64,000 nt of DNA from positions 475,001 through 539,000 of the forward strand of contig OX365939.1 of assembly GCA_947243795.1 (NCBI GenBank). Reading direction: 5' to 3'. The translations under genes and the position numbers were made by a program. The notes under the pieces are model-generated. The model saw nothing but the letters and a program-made list of their open reading frames with translations, was not told the origin of the DNA and did no database searches. Source of the stretch: Saccharomyces uvarum (lineage: Eukaryota; Ascomycota; Saccharomycetes; Saccharomycetales; Saccharomycetaceae). This document shows positions 11,273-20,751 of this stretch, piece after piece (position 1 is the stretch's first letter; each line of letters opens with the position of its first letter).

Positions 11273-12511
11273 ATGACGAAGATTAAAGTAGCTAACCCCA
11301 TTGTGGAGATGGACGGTGATGAACAAACAAGAATCATCTGGCATTTGATTAGGGAGAAACTGGTCTTGCCCTACCTTGATGTGGACTTGAAATACTACGA
11401 TCTTTCCGTGGAGTACCGTGACCAGACCGACGATCGAGTGACTGTGGAGTCTGCCAACGCTACTTTGAAATACGGTGTGGCCGTTAAATGTGCAACTATC
11501 ACGCCTGATGAGGCAAGAGTCGAGGAATTTCACTTAAAGAAGATGTGGAAGTCCCCCAATGGTACCATCAGAAACATTTTGGGCGGTACAGTATTTAGGG
11601 AACCTATTATCATCCCCAGAATTCCCAGGCTCGTGCCTCAATGGGACAAGCCCATCATTATCGGAAGACACGCCTTCGGCGACCAATACAAAGCTACAGA
11701 TGTAGTGGTCCCTGAAGAAGGAGAATTGAGATTGGTTTACAAATCCAAAAGTGGTAAGAATGATCTGGATTTGAAAGTGTATGATTATCCTGAAAATGGT
11801 GGAGTAGCAATGATGATGTATAACACTACAGATTCCATCAAAGGGTTTGCCAAGGCCTCTTTTGAATTGGCTCTTGAGAGAAAGTTGCCATTATATTCCA
11901 CTACTAAAAATACCATTTTGAAGAAGTACGATGGGAAATTCAAAGATGTTTTCGAAGCCATGTATGCAGAAGCTTATAAGGAGAAATTTGAGGCTCTTGG
12001 CATCTGGTACGAACATCGTTTGATTGACGATATGGTGGCCCAGATGTTAAAGTCGAAAGGTGGCTACATAATCGCCATGAAAAACTACGACGGTGACGTG
12101 GAATCAGATATCGTTGCACAGGGATTTGGTTCTTTGGGGTTGATGACGTCCTTGTTGATTACTCCAGACGGTAAGACATTTGAAAGTGAAGCCGCGCATG
12201 GCACAGTGACAAGACACTATAGGCAACATCAACTAGGGAAAGAAACTTCAACGAACTCCATTGCCTCCATCTTCGCGTGGACAAGAGGTATTATCCAAAG
12301 AGGTAAGCTTGACAACACTCCCAATGTGGTCAAGTTCGGCCAAATCTTGGAGAGCTCCACAGTGAACACAGTGCAAAAAGATGGAATCATGACTAAGGAT
12401 TTAGCACTGATTCTGGGTGAGACGGAAAGATCTGCTTACGCTACCACTGAAGAATTCATCGACGCTGTGGAATCTAGATTGAAGACGGAATTTAAGGCTG
12501 CTGTCTTCTAA
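11273..12511 (+). CDS. IDP2: Idp2, cytosolic NADP-dependent isocitrate dehydrogenase
   Basis: A 412-residue enzyme that oxidises isocitrate to 2-oxoglutarate and makes NADPH in the cytosol. KSPNGTIRN (93-101) is the substrate-binding block, with Arg109 and Arg132 as further isocitrate ligands. [20 protein letters not shown] (272-291) carries metal-binding aspartates, and [11 protein letters not shown] (309-319) contacts NADP. No mitochondrial presequence precedes the enzyme core and the C-terminus (KAAVF) is not a peroxisomal signal, which separates it from Idp1 and Idp3. The promoter elements and gene position agree with IDP2, a gene used in growth on ethanol or fatty acids. Confidence 0.97.
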   Translation: MTKIKVANPIVEMDGDEQTRIIWHLIREKLVLPYLDVDLKYYDLSVEYRDQTDDRVTVESANATLKYGVAVKCATITPDEARVEEFHLKKMWKSPNGTIRNILGGTVFREPIIIPRIPRLVPQWDKPIIIGRHAFGDQYKATDVVVPEEGELRLVYKSKSGKNDLDLKVYDYPENGGVAMMMYNTTDSIKGFAKASFELALERKLPLYSTTKNTILKKYDGKFKDVFEAMYAEAYKEKFEALGIWYEHRLIDDMVAQMLKSKGGYIIAMKNYDGDVESDIVAQGFGSLGLMTSLLITPDGKTFESEAAHGTVTRHYRQHQLGKETSTNSIASIFAWTRGIIQRGKLDNTPNVVKFGQILESSTVNTVQKDGIMTKDLALILGETERSAYATTEEFIDAVESRLKTEFKAAVF

Positions 12512-12824
12512 AGTTACGTATAATTATCTCATCTGTTTATTTATTTATATATTCTTCGTCCCTTTATTATTGAAAATTTCTGGTATTTTTTAATTCGTAA
12601 CTTGTGATTTTCTGCCCTCATTGAAAAATTTTCCTTTTTTTTTTCTTCGCAAAAAGGAAAAACTGAAAAATTTTGAAAAATTTTCAAATTGTGATGGATG
12701 AGATGTTTAACCAAAAAAAAAAATAATATAGAGATACTCTTCGAACACATTCGTTATTACTTCTTTTAGTTTGGAGTCATTACCGTTCGATCATTACAAC
12801 ATATACAGAGGAGCAATATACACA
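12512..12824. promoter_or_regulatory. CBF5 promoter with three RRPE and one PAC motif
   Basis: This 313-base spacer holds TGAAAAATTTTC at 12622-12633, TGAAAAATTTTG at 12664-12675 and TGAAAAATTTTC at 12674-12685, all RRPE-type elements bound by Stb3. GATGAG at 12697-12702 is the PAC core bound by Dot6/Tod6. The pair is the classic signature of yeast ribosome-biogenesis promoters. Their tight spacing, about 120-200 bases before the ATG, is typical. Confidence 0.85.
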
Positions 12825-14285
12825 ATGTCAAAGGAGGATTTCGTTATTAAGCCTGAAGCTGCAGGTGCTTCCACTGATACTAGTGAATGGCCATTACTTT
12901 TGAAGAATTTTGATAAATTACTAGTCAGAAGTGGTCATTATACCCCTATCCCAGCTGGTAGTTCACCATTAAAGAGAGACTTGAAATCTTACATCAGTTC
13001 CGGTGTCATCAACTTGGACAAACCCTCCAACCCATCATCCCATGAAGTTGTCGCTTGGATCAAAAGAATCTTGCGTTGTGAAAAGACTGGTCACTCAGGT
13101 ACCTTGGATCCAAAGGTCACAGGTTGTTTGATTGTCTGTGTTGACAGAGCCACTAGACTGGTTAAGTCTCAACAAGGTGCCGGTAAGGAGTATGTGTGTA
13201 TCGTTAGACTACACGAGGCCTTGAAGGATGAAAAGGACTTGGGGCGTTCTTTGGAAAACCTAACTGGTGCTCTATTTCAAAGACCTCCTTTGATCTCTGC
13301 TGTTAAAAGGCAATTACGTGTTCGTACCATTTATGAGTCAAACTTGATTGAATTCGATAACAAGAGAAACTTGGGTGTCTTTTGGGCTTCCTGTGAAGCT
13401 GGTACTTATATGCGTACCTTATGTGTTCATTTAGGTATGTTATTAGGTGCTGGTGGTCACATGCAAGAATTGCGTCGTGTTAGATCCGGTGCTCTATCCG
13501 AAAACGATAACATGGTTACTTTACATGATGTTATGGATGCCCAATGGGTTTACGATAATACAAGAGATGAATCTTACTTGAGATCCATCATTCAACCTTT
13601 AGAAACTTTGTTGGTCGGCTACAAGAGAATCGTAGTAAAGGATTCCGCTGTTAACGCGGTATGTTATGGTGCTAAATTAATGATTCCTGGTTTATTGCGT
13701 TATGAAGAAGGTATTGAACTATATGACGAAATCGTCTTGATCACCACTAAGGGTGAAGCTATTGCCGTTGCAATTGCTCAAATGTCAACCGTAGACTTGG
13801 CATCTTGTGACCATGGTGTTGTTGCCAGTGTCAAGAGATGTATTATGGAAAGAGATTTGTACCCAAGAAGATGGGGGTTGGGTCCAGTTGCACAAAAGAA
13901 GAAGCAAATGAAGGCAGATGGCAAATTAGACAAATATGGTCGTGTTAACGAAAACACCCCAGACCAATGGAAAAAGGAATACGTTCCATTAGACAAAGCT
14001 GAACAATCATCCCCTGTTGATTCAGAAGCTAAGAAGACTGAAGAAGAAGCTAAGCCTTTGATTAAGGAAGTTGAAACTAAAAAGGAAGAAGCAAAGGAAG
14101 AAGTAAAGGAAGATGAAGAAAAGAAGGAAAAGAAAGAGAAGAAGGAAAAGAAGGAAAAGAAGGAAAAGAAAGAGAAGAAGGAAAAGAAGGAGAAGAAGGA
14201 GAAGAAGGAGAAGAAGGAGAAGAAGAGAAAATCTGAAGAAGACGGTGAATCCGAAGAAAAGAAATCTAAGAAATCTAAGAAATGA
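12825..14285 (+). CDS. CBF5: Cbf5, H/ACA snoRNP pseudouridine synthase (dyskerin)
   Basis: A 486-residue nucleolar enzyme, catalytic subunit of H/ACA snoRNPs with Nop10, Nhp2 and Gar1, converting uridines in rRNA and snRNA to pseudouridine. The TruB-type catalytic motif [12 protein letters not shown] gives Asp95 as the nucleophile. A PUA domain follows at about 267-341. The C-terminal tail contains eleven consecutive Lys-Lys-Glu units and ends in KKSKKSKK, a nucleolar and microtubule-binding type tail recalled for yeast Cbf5. The ATG at 12825 ([11 protein letters not shown]) was chosen; the upstream 18 open codons start at TTG. The tail's purine-rich DNA is repetitive and probably varies in length. 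Confidence 0.97.
   Translation: MSKEDFVIKPEAAGASTDTSEWPLLLKNFDKLLVRSGHYTPIPAGSSPLKRDLKSYISSGVINLDKPSNPSSHEVVAWIKRILRCEKTGHSGTLDPKVTGCLIVCVDRATRLVKSQQGAGKEYVCIVRLHEALKDEKDLGRSLENLTGALFQRPPLISAVKRQLRVRTIYESNLIEFDNKRNLGVFWASCEAGTYMRTLCVHLGMLLGAGGHMQELRRVRSGALSENDNMVTLHDVMDAQWVYDNTRDESYLRSIIQPLETLLVGYKRIVVKDSAVNAVCYGAKLMIPGLLRYEEGIELYDEIVLITTKGEAIAVAIAQMSTVDLASCDHGVVASVKRCIMERDLYPRRWGLGPVAQKKKQMKADGKLDKYGRVNENTPDQWKKEYVPLDKAEQSSPVDSEAKKTEEEAKPLIKEVETKKEEAKEEVKEDEEKKEKKEKKEKKEKKEKKEKKEKKEKKEKKEKKEKKRKSEEDGESEEKKSKKSKK
14128..14226 (+). repeat. 9-bp tandem repeat encoding (Lys-Lys-Glu)11
   Basis: Eleven in-frame copies of AAGAAGGAA with a few A/G third-base changes, inside CBF5. The DNA is pure purine on this strand, so slippage is likely. 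Confidence 0.85.
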
Positions 14286-14501
14286 TTTGCATCATTCCAT
14301 CTCATCTTATATATTTAACAAATTTCTGTTTTTTAAAAACTTTCTCTAATATTAGTTTAGATTTTTTTTAGTGTGTATATTAATAACGTAAAATTTCTTT
14401 ATCAACGATTTGTGGTATTTTTCTTTTTTACTTTTGTTTTTTTACATATGCAACGTTATATTTTTTTTAAAATTACCTATATAGAGAGGACATGACACCT
14501 T

Positions 14502-16811
14502 TTAGAGTTTCAAAGTGTTAATGAATTTGATAACTTCAAAACAATAGTTCAATAATTGGCCCATAACATTATTGAGAAACAACCATGATAGTAAGTTTTC
14601 ACTTGACTTTAAGCTAATATCACCGATTAGTGCGTTCCTGAACCTTGTGTAACAATCAATTAGTTTTAAGCACGAAAAGTTGTTTTGTTCGGAAATAAAG
14701 TAACAAAAATCTTTTATCATTTCGTTCAATGATTCACATTCAATGGATATTGAAGGGTCGTTGCTAGTACGCATGGAGGAATTTAAAAACTTTGTAATAA
14801 CCACTTGACAAAATTTCTGCAAATGCTGCATTATTGTCTTCGTCTCTGAATTTGTATCATCTTCCTCGTTAATCATCATGTCTAAGATATCTTCTAGATT
14901 TACAACTTTTTGCCAGTCATTATTCATACCATTTTTGAAAATGGGGAAACTTCTTAAAAAATTCACAATAAATTTCAATAGTTTAATCAGTTTTTTTAGT
15001 AATTTGATAAAATTGTTTATAATTGATAATTTCTTTTGAACTAACGGCCTTGGTAATTCTAAAGCGGCCTTGTTAATCTGTTCGGGGTAAATTTTGATCA
15101 CGATATCCAATTTTTGGATTATGGAATCACTGATTTCATTCGAATGAATTATAAACTGTGAAAAAAATTTAATTAATTCGGTATATGTGATTAGGTCGCA
15201 TTTAGCCACCCAATCAATCAACGGCTCAGAAGTGAATAGATTGAACATCGTAGGCGAAATGGAATTGGAGTTAGAGAACGATAACGTACTTGATATAGTA
15301 TCGGTTTTCAAAAATTTGATGCTTTCATAAACGGAGTTGCAATGGATGTGGTACAACGACTCTAGGGATGATATAACATCCGCATCCGTCTCTGCTGGCA
15401 GTGCACTTCTCGGGATATTCGGGAATTCTAACTTGTATGAAGTCAGCAATGGAGGTTCTATATTGGCCGATATTTGACTATTGTAGTTATCTGATAGCTT
15501 ATCATTGCAGGCGAAAACTTTTTCAACGAGATCATCAGCGAAACTCAATTCTTCAGATGTTACCGTTGCCGCCGCCATCATCTTCGTTCCTGTTGTTTGT
15601 TCATTCGTTATAGCCTGATCATTGTGTTGCGGTTCTGGTTCGTTATTGATGTCGTTATTACTTGGCTTGACTGGTGAAGCTGTATGAGAAACGGATTTTG
15701 TGTTCGATGGAGATGGTGATAAGACTGCAGGTAATGTCGGCGAAGGTGGATGTGGGGATGGTGATGATAGGGGCGATATCGGGTCGTTATTTTGCGCCAG
15801 GGATGACAAGGTGCTATTGTTGGTAACCGCCGCGGTGCCATTTTCACTGGTGGCTATTTTCAACCCGCAATAGTGGTATTTCGATTGACCTCTCATACCA
15901 AGTCTTCTAGTGGTTAAATCAGGAAACACGGTTCTTATCAGTTTCCCCAATGAGGCTTGCGATAAGGGCTTTAGATTGTTCTGGGAACATGATGAGGCAT
16001 ATTGAGCAAAAATTTTCCCCCTTGGCACATAACTATCGTGTTGGGATTTGCAGTTTTTCATCAACCAGAGTAGCGCGAACACTTGCCTTTCCCTTTCTCT
16101 GTTTTGTTCTGCTAATTGTAAAGAAGCCTTTGAGGTGGTTTGCGAGTCCATGTTCAGAACTTTGATTTCTGCGTGTTTCACGATCTGCGCATATTCTTCA
16201 ATGGTCTTGGATTTGTTGCTTTCGGCGATCTGTTTAGCTATGATTTCTTGCGTGTTCCTCCTTGAGATGGAGGAGATTCTCTTTTCTTGACTGGTTTTCA
16301 GTTTCTTAGTATTGTTAGCAATTGAGGGAAATGTGTTCGTTCTCTTGGCCACGATAGGGGGGTTGCTACCCATGGTCTCCTCTGATTTGAAAGGCAGTGG
16401 GAAAACAGACGAGTTGGATCGGTTCAGACTGATCGATGATGGGTACATCGAGTATGCGGCAGAGTGCGGTGGCTGTGGAGGAGGCGGAGGCTGCGCAGGG
16501 GTGGGAGATGGTATGTGAGAGTTGGAGCCACTGCCAATGAGAGGCGGCAATATTGGGTTTGGCGATTCCGGCCGAGGAGAACTTTGATGTAAAAGACTGT
16601 ATATCGAAGAGGGTTTTGTAGTTATGGAGGGGATGTTCACCGACATCGGAGGAAGGTACGTGTGCGAGGCCGGCTGCAGTTGGTTGTTGTACTTGGGAGC
16701 GTTCAAGCTGTACTGATTGTTGTTCATCGAGGACCCGTTACCAGGACCGTTGCTATCGCTGTTCGGATCCCGACTAGCAGGATCCTTCGCATTATCGCCA
16801 GACACAGGCAT
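14502..16811 (-). CDS. RFX1: Rfx1 (Crt1), RFX-type repressor of DNA-damage genes
   Basis: A 769-residue protein with an RFX winged-helix DNA-binding domain at 243-319; TTRRLGMRGQSKYHYCGLKI is its diagnostic end. Rfx1/Crt1 binds X-boxes and recruits Tup1-Ssn6 to repress RNR2, RNR3, RNR4 and its own gene until the Mec1-Rad53-Dun1 kinases release it. The first 240 residues are Ser/Pro/Asn-rich with a proline run near 107-115, and a second low-complexity, Ser/Pro-rich segment follows the domain. The last 300 residues are helical and lipophilic. S. cerevisiae Rfx1 is recalled as 811 residues, so the disordered parts are shorter here. The promoter has an X-box, consistent with autoregulation. Confidence 0.95.
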   Translation of the reverse strand: MPVSGDNAKDPASRDPNSDSNGPGNGSSMNNNQYSLNAPKYNNQLQPASHTYLPPMSVNIPSITTKPSSIYSLLHQSSPRPESPNPILPPLIGSGSNSHIPSPTPAQPPPPPQPPHSAAYSMYPSSISLNRSNSSVFPLPFKSEETMGSNPPIVAKRTNTFPSIANNTKKLKTSQEKRISSISRRNTQEIIAKQIAESNKSKTIEEYAQIVKHAEIKVLNMDSQTTSKASLQLAEQNRERERQVFALLWLMKNCKSQHDSYVPRGKIFAQYASSCSQNNLKPLSQASLGKLIRTVFPDLTTRRLGMRGQSKYHYCGLKIATSENGTAAVTNNSTLSSLAQNNDPISPLSSPSPHPPSPTLPAVLSPSPSNTKSVSHTASPVKPSNNDINNEPEPQHNDQAITNEQTTGTKMMAAATVTSEELSFADDLVEKVFACNDKLSDNYNSQISANIEPPLLTSYKLEFPNIPRSALPAETDADVISSLESLYHIHCNSVYESIKFLKTDTISSTLSFSNSNSISPTMFNLFTSEPLIDWVAKCDLITYTELIKFFSQFIIHSNEISDSIIQKLDIVIKIYPEQINKAALELPRPLVQKKLSIINNFIKLLKKLIKLLKFIVNFLRSFPIFKNGMNNDWQKVVNLEDILDMMINEEDDTNSETKTIMQHLQKFCQVVITKFLNSSMRTSNDPSISIECESLNEMIKDFCYFISEQNNFSCLKLIDCYTRFRNALIGDISLKSSENLLSWLFLNNVMGQLLNYCFEVIKFINTLKL

Positions 16812-16955
16812 GTGCAGTATATGATGATGAGCAGGCCAAGAGTTGGGGAGGAGTGGCGACTGGCTGGTGCCGTGTTATGAATGGTTTTTGTTGGCTGCGT
16901 TTTCCTTGTGGACTTTAGTTACTATAATTATTTTTTTTTTTCAACTTTTTCCCAA

Positions 16956-16969
16956 ATCGCCATGACAAC
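16956..16969 (-). promoter_or_regulatory. X-box (Rfx1 operator) upstream of RFX1
   Basis: ATCGCCATGACAAC matches the X-box (two half-sites around CCATGR) seen in RNR promoters. It lies about 150 bases before the RFX1 ATG, as expected for the known autorepression by Crt1. A weaker half-site pair, GTTGTTGCAAC, is near 17030. Confidence 0.7.
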
Positions 16970-17144
16970 ACGAAACGACAAGAGGAAAAAGAAAAACAAC
17001 AAAAAAACATGAAACCCAACCAGGTCCAGTTGTTGCAACCATTAAAGTCCTCAGCGCATATATAGATTTGCGACAAAAGTGAAGTGAGGCGCGTGTACTC
17101 GCGTATACCCTCAACACATTGGGGAGCCCGGGCATTATAGTCAG

Positions 17145-17173
17145 GCCGGTCCGTCGTAAATCGACGGACCGGC
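17145..17173. repeat. Perfect 12-bp inverted repeat, 5-base loop
   Basis: GCCGGTCCGTCG and its exact reverse complement CGACGGACCGGC flank TAAAT. GC-rich arms with CGG/CCG triplets suggest either a zinc-cluster factor site or a stable hairpin. Confidence 0.9.
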
Positions 17174-17517
17174 GCTACCATCGGACCTGCTTTTTTTTTT
17201 GCCTCTTTCACTCTTTCGTACCATAGAAAAAGCGCACCTTCGTTTTGCATATGTAGGTTGGTCCTATACAAGAATAGCGCAAAAGAAACAAGCACTAGCC
17301 GGCCGTTGTCAGCCCAGCTGTAGACCGGTGGCCCAACATAGCCAGGCGCTCGAGGCGATTGACCGTTTTCTTTCTTCGTGCGTCCTAGTGGCGCCGCATC
17401 GTACAGCTGTTGGCTCCGGTGGATGCGTACGGAAGGGCAGCGCTGGAGAGGTAGTGTGCAAGTCAGCTTCATGTAGAGCTGCACACACCTCACCCGCCAA
17501 TCAGCTAGTAATTGCGA

Positions 17518-17555
17518 GCCGTTAACAGGCGGGCTCAAGTCCACCTGTTAACGGC
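17518..17555. repeat. Perfect 12-bp inverted repeat, 14-base spacer
   Basis: GCCGTTAACAGG and its exact reverse complement CCTGTTAACGGC are separated by 14 bases, about 180 bases before the YLR177W start. Each arm contains GTTAAC. The binding factor, if any, is not recognised. Confidence 0.9.
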
Positions 17556-17736
17556 CCTGGCCCCTTCCCCACGCCCAAGGGGTCTTACGCCGGCGTTTCA
17601 GGGGCAGGACACGCGGGGATCGCTGAAACAGTATATAAAACAATAAAAGAACAATGGCATAGAAAGGAGGCCCAACCGCACAATAGCAAAGCACACAAAT
17701 AGACACACATAGACATACATATACACGCACAACACC

Positions 17737-19596
17737 ATGGAGCTGCCTTCGATCAACAGCACCACGAGTATTTCCGACAATCAGGAGTTGAGGAACTACT
17801 ACGACAAGTTGCTGTTCAAGAACAACAGTGGCAACTCGCTAGCGGATTTGCCCGGAAAGCTGGCAGACTTCAACGACAAGAGTTCCGCTGCCCACCCACG
17901 CTCCCGAGTAGACTTCATTAACGGGTACATCGGGCCCAGGGAGGACAAGCAGTCTCTGTTGGGACAGAAAAACACTAAGAGAGCCTCCTTTAGCGCGTTC
18001 ACGGGTGATGACGGGAAACAGCACGAGAAGATCCCCAGCAGGAATGGGCCCAACCTGTCGCTTTTCTCGTTCGAGTTCAACTGCACCCCGACACAGGAAA
18101 GGAAGACGTACAAGCAGGACTACTTGAACGTGATAAACGCCTCGCCCAGCAATTTGATTGCTCCCCTGAATGATAGCGCTCAAAAGTACTACCCGCAGCA
18201 GCAGCAGCAGCAGCAGCAGAGCATTTTCGACCCGGGAAGAAGGTCGTCCTACATTGCCGATACATTAATTCATGGTAATGCCGCCGCCGCCCAGCAACCG
18301 CAATATACGCGGCCTTTATATAGCCACAACAATCAGTCATTGCAAGCGCCATACACTGCTCCCTCCGAGTATGCTCAGCACCAACCGTATGCATCATCGT
18401 TCAATGCTCGGCGCAACACTCAGCCGGTGGTCAATATGCATCCACCACCTACCAACCCTAACGACACCGGGCTGACGGTCGTTGATGGTAAGAACTTGAC
18501 GTCGTCCAAGGAACTGCATGACTTGTATCTTGATTGCGGGTCCAATTATTTTGCTAGTGAAAAAGTCTACGGATTCATCGACGCCATCAAGGAAACCTTG
18601 CAGGCCAGTGGTGCCTCCGCCGCCAATTCCAGAATTATAGAGTTTTTGAATTTTTTGAAAAATTGTAATTTAAACTACAACCCTCAGTCGGATGCGTTCA
18701 CCTCCAATGACGCTTCCAACAATTCGTCCGGGGCCAAGGCCAGCAGCAGCACTTCAATGCATTTACACTATAAGCCTTTAGTGCTGGTTTCGTTGAAAAA
18801 CGGGAAGCTTGAACTACTCTCCAAACCACAATCCGCCACGCTTATCCTGAAAAGAGGCGACTTGGTCATTATTGATGGTGACCGTGGTAAAGATCTGGTT
18901 CTGGTGGTAGAACCAGTTGTGGATGTTAACTTGGCGCTCTTTGTCAATTTCTTGAAGAAAAAAATACATTTCGATTCCCTTATCACGAGCAATTTGCAGC
19001 ACTTCCCCAACGACCAATTCGTAAAGACCCTGATCGACACGACCAATGGTAAACCCGTTCCTCGCGAACTGGACCCGAAACTGTACGACATCATTGAACT
19101 AACGCAGTTGATCATCCCATCCAAGCAGGTTCTGAGATTTGCCACCCCATGGGAATCCTCCACAAATTTGCACAACAAATTCCAAGATGAATTGAAGGCT
19201 CTTCACATTGCTCAGTTGAAACTGAGATCGCTGAATAACAACAACTCAAGCGGCGGATTGAATATCAAGATCTTAAATGCGGAGTTCCAATTCGATAGGA
19301 AAAAACTGACGTTTTATTATATTTGCCAGGAGCGGAACGATTTCAGAGACCTGATCAAAGAGCTGTTCAAGTTCTACAAAACAAGAATTTGGCTTTGTGC
19401 CATACCGAACAACCTGTCCATCGATTCCAAGTTTTACGATTCTAACAAGTTCGAGTGGGAGATGTATCAGGATATGATGTCCCACTACTCCATGGACAAC
19501 ACCGGGATTGTCGTGGCGCCTGAATTGAACCGCTTGAAACTAGACGATTTCCAAATTGGCGTGTACATGGAATTGGTAAAGGCTTTGTTTGGCTGA
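17737..19596 (+). CDS. YLR177W: YLR177W-type protein with C-terminal PSP1 domain
   Basis: A 619-residue protein recognised as YLR177W, the paralogue of PSP1 (YDR505C). Its function is not established. The first 250 residues are low-complexity, with eight glutamines at 154-161 encoded by a pure CAG run and an alanine run soon after. The C-terminal half carries the PSP1 domain at about 465-565; the block [20 protein letters not shown] and [20 protein letters not shown] are its signatures, shared with bacterial YaaT-type proteins. Paralogue PSP1 suppresses DNA polymerase mutants when overexpressed, which does not reveal a mechanism. The ATG at 17737 is the first in frame. The gene converges with TFS1. 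Confidence 0.93.
   Translation: MELPSINSTTSISDNQELRNYYDKLLFKNNSGNSLADLPGKLADFNDKSSAAHPRSRVDFINGYIGPREDKQSLLGQKNTKRASFSAFTGDDGKQHEKIPSRNGPNLSLFSFEFNCTPTQERKTYKQDYLNVINASPSNLIAPLNDSAQKYYPQQQQQQQQSIFDPGRRSSYIADTLIHGNAAAAQQPQYTRPLYSHNNQSLQAPYTAPSEYAQHQPYASSFNARRNTQPVVNMHPPPTNPNDTGLTVVDGKNLTSSKELHDLYLDCGSNYFASEKVYGFIDAIKETLQASGASAANSRIIEFLNFLKNCNLNYNPQSDAFTSNDASNNSSGAKASSSTSMHLHYKPLVLVSLKNGKLELLSKPQSATLILKRGDLVIIDGDRGKDLVLVVEPVVDVNLALFVNFLKKKIHFDSLITSNLQHFPNDQFVKTLIDTTNGKPVPRELDPKLYDIIELTQLIIPSKQVLRFATPWESSTNLHNKFQDELKALHIAQLKLRSLNNNNSSGGLNIKILNAEFQFDRKKLTFYYICQERNDFRDLIKELFKFYKTRIWLCAIPNNLSIDSKFYDSNKFEWEMYQDMMSHYSMDNTGIVVAPELNRLKLDDFQIGVYMELVKALFG
18196..18219 (+). repeat. (CAG)8 coding glutamine tract
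   Basis: Eight uninterrupted CAG codons in the YLR177W-type gene. It is a short triplet repeat likely to vary in length. Confidence 0.9.
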
Positions 19597-19745
19597 GGAA
19601 AGACGTATATACATATATATAACCCCACCTATTATAAACTTTTTATAAACTCATACACTCTTTTTTAGTGTCATCTTATTTTCATTGTTTGTTTGTTTTT
19701 CCCAGATCCCTTGCCTTCAAAAGAACAATTAGCGTGCAGACTACA

Positions 19746-19756
19746 TAAACATAAAA
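19746..19756 (-). other. Candidate ARS consensus sequence
   Basis: On the minus strand TTTTATGTTTA matches the 11-base ARS consensus (WTTTAYRTTTW) fully, and the flanks match most of the extended 17-base form. It sits in the AT-rich gap between the convergent YLR177W and TFS1 genes, the usual setting for yeast origins. I recall an S. cerevisiae origin (ARS1216) near this place but could not confirm it. Confidence 0.4.
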
Positions 19757-19823
19757 AAAAATAAAAAAACAGTCAGTAAGGATATAGAGCTAGATGTATA
19801 GAGCATAGTTAGTTGTATTTATC

Positions 19824-20483
19824 CTACTTAGTTTCGGCATAAAAGAAATTGGAGGCGACAAGCTTCAAATTGTTTTCCTGAGCCCATTTGTAGACCCCAG
19901 TGGCGGGGGTGCTGTACCCCCAGTTAGGTCTGTCCTTGATCTTGGAGAACTTGGACGAGTCCACGCCCTTCGGTTGCTTGAACAAGAGGAAAACATATCT
20001 GTGTGGGCCCGAGCCCTTGGGTGGGGCGGGACCCATGTATTCTATTAGAGTCCTCGAGCCCGTGGAGTTCAACTCCGATGCAAAGAAGTCCGTGGCGCCG
20101 GGAGCTTCGTGGGTGGAATTGTTCTGCAGCTTCAGGTCGCTTTCGACCAGGTGGCAAAACTCGGACCATTTGTGGTCTGTTTTGGAAGGAGCGTCCGGGT
20201 CGGTCATTACCAGGGTGAACAAGTCGTCATCTTGAGGGACGTACACGTCTGCCTGTGGTATGTTTTTCTGCATCTGCTTGTTGAAAGTGAATTGAAATTG
20301 GGGCCTCGACCGCGTCTTGTCGGTAGACAGCGTATTGCCCATGGCCACTGGGGCACTGGACGAGTACTCGATGGCCAGTATCCCCGTAGGCAGGAAACTC
20401 GTGTCGTGGATGACGTCTTCCAGAATGCCGTGCTTCTTGAAAGAGTCGATGCTGGCTTTGGTGAAATTGATTGCCTGGTTCAT
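19824..20483 (-). CDS. TFS1: Tfs1, PEBP-family inhibitor of carboxypeptidase Y
   Basis: A 219-residue phosphatidylethanolamine-binding protein. Tfs1 inhibits vacuolar carboxypeptidase Y and also binds and inhibits the Ras GAP Ira2. The PEBP anion-site blocks are present: VMTDPDAPSKTDHKWSEFCH and GPHRYVFLLFKQP. The N-terminus (MNQAINFTKASI), which in the known protein is acetylated and needed for inhibition, is intact. Two CCCCT stress elements lie upstream (20563-20567 and 20602-20606), with TATATAAA on the coding strand near 20570, in line with stress induction by Msn2/4. The next gene upstream, YLR179C, is a paralogue on the same strand. Confidence 0.96.
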   Translation of the reverse strand: MNQAINFTKASIDSFKKHGILEDVIHDTSFLPTGILAIEYSSSAPVAMGNTLSTDKTRSRPQFQFTFNKQMQKNIPQADVYVPQDDDLFTLVMTDPDAPSKTDHKWSEFCHLVESDLKLQNNSTHEAPGATDFFASELNSTGSRTLIEYMGPAPPKGSGPHRYVFLLFKQPKGVDSSKFSKIKDRPNWGYSTPATGVYKWAQENNLKLVASNFFYAETK

Positions 20484-20562
20484 TGTGCGTTGGTTGCGGT
20501 GCTTTGTGCCGGAGAGTGTGTACTACGTATGTATATGCATGTCGTGCCCGTTCGTCTCTACG

Positions 20563-20606
20563 CCCCTTTTTATATACGATTCAAGATGCTTTTCTCAACA
20601 ACCCCT
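20563..20606 (-). promoter_or_regulatory. Two stress-response elements upstream of TFS1
   Basis: CCCCT at 20563-20567 and at 20602-20606 (AGGGG on the coding strand) lie 80-125 bases before the TFS1 start. A TATA-like TATATAAA lies beside the first. They are candidate Msn2/Msn4 sites. Confidence 0.5.
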
Positions 20607-20751
20607 CTATCCCTTAAAGGCAGATGAGATCTAAAGGGATGAAAACTAACGAGCGAGAAAAAACGATACTATTCGGGCATATACATTTATACATACATAT
20701 ATCAAGTGTACAGTGTATACAGGGCGACAGCAACAGCAACATCACATCACA

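Larger units (their letters stand above)
16812..17736. other. GC-rich RFX1/YLR177W divergent promoter
   Basis: This 925-base spacer has no supported gene and is richer in GC than most yeast spacers. It holds an X-box near RFX1, two long perfect inverted repeats (17145-17173 and 17518-17555) and TATATAAA at 17632-17639, 98 bases before the YLR177W ATG. AGGGG stress-element cores occur around 17600. Open frames here lack homologues I can recognise and look like a result of base composition. Confidence 0.6.

Noticed and set aside
13778-14305. Long Phe/Ser-rich minus-strand frame opposite the CBF5 tail
   Set aside because: It is the complement of the Lys-Lys-Glu repeat; a similar artefact lies opposite the NOP56 tail.
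16915-17544. 209-codon minus-strand frame in the RFX1/YLR177W spacer
   Set aside because: No ATG is well placed for translation as a full product, no homology was recognised, and it overlaps promoter elements and both palindromes.
20109-20627. 172-codon frame antisense to TFS1, and similar frames opposite YLR179C and SAM1
   Set aside because: These are explained by GC-rich third codon positions of the real genes, which deplete antisense stops.
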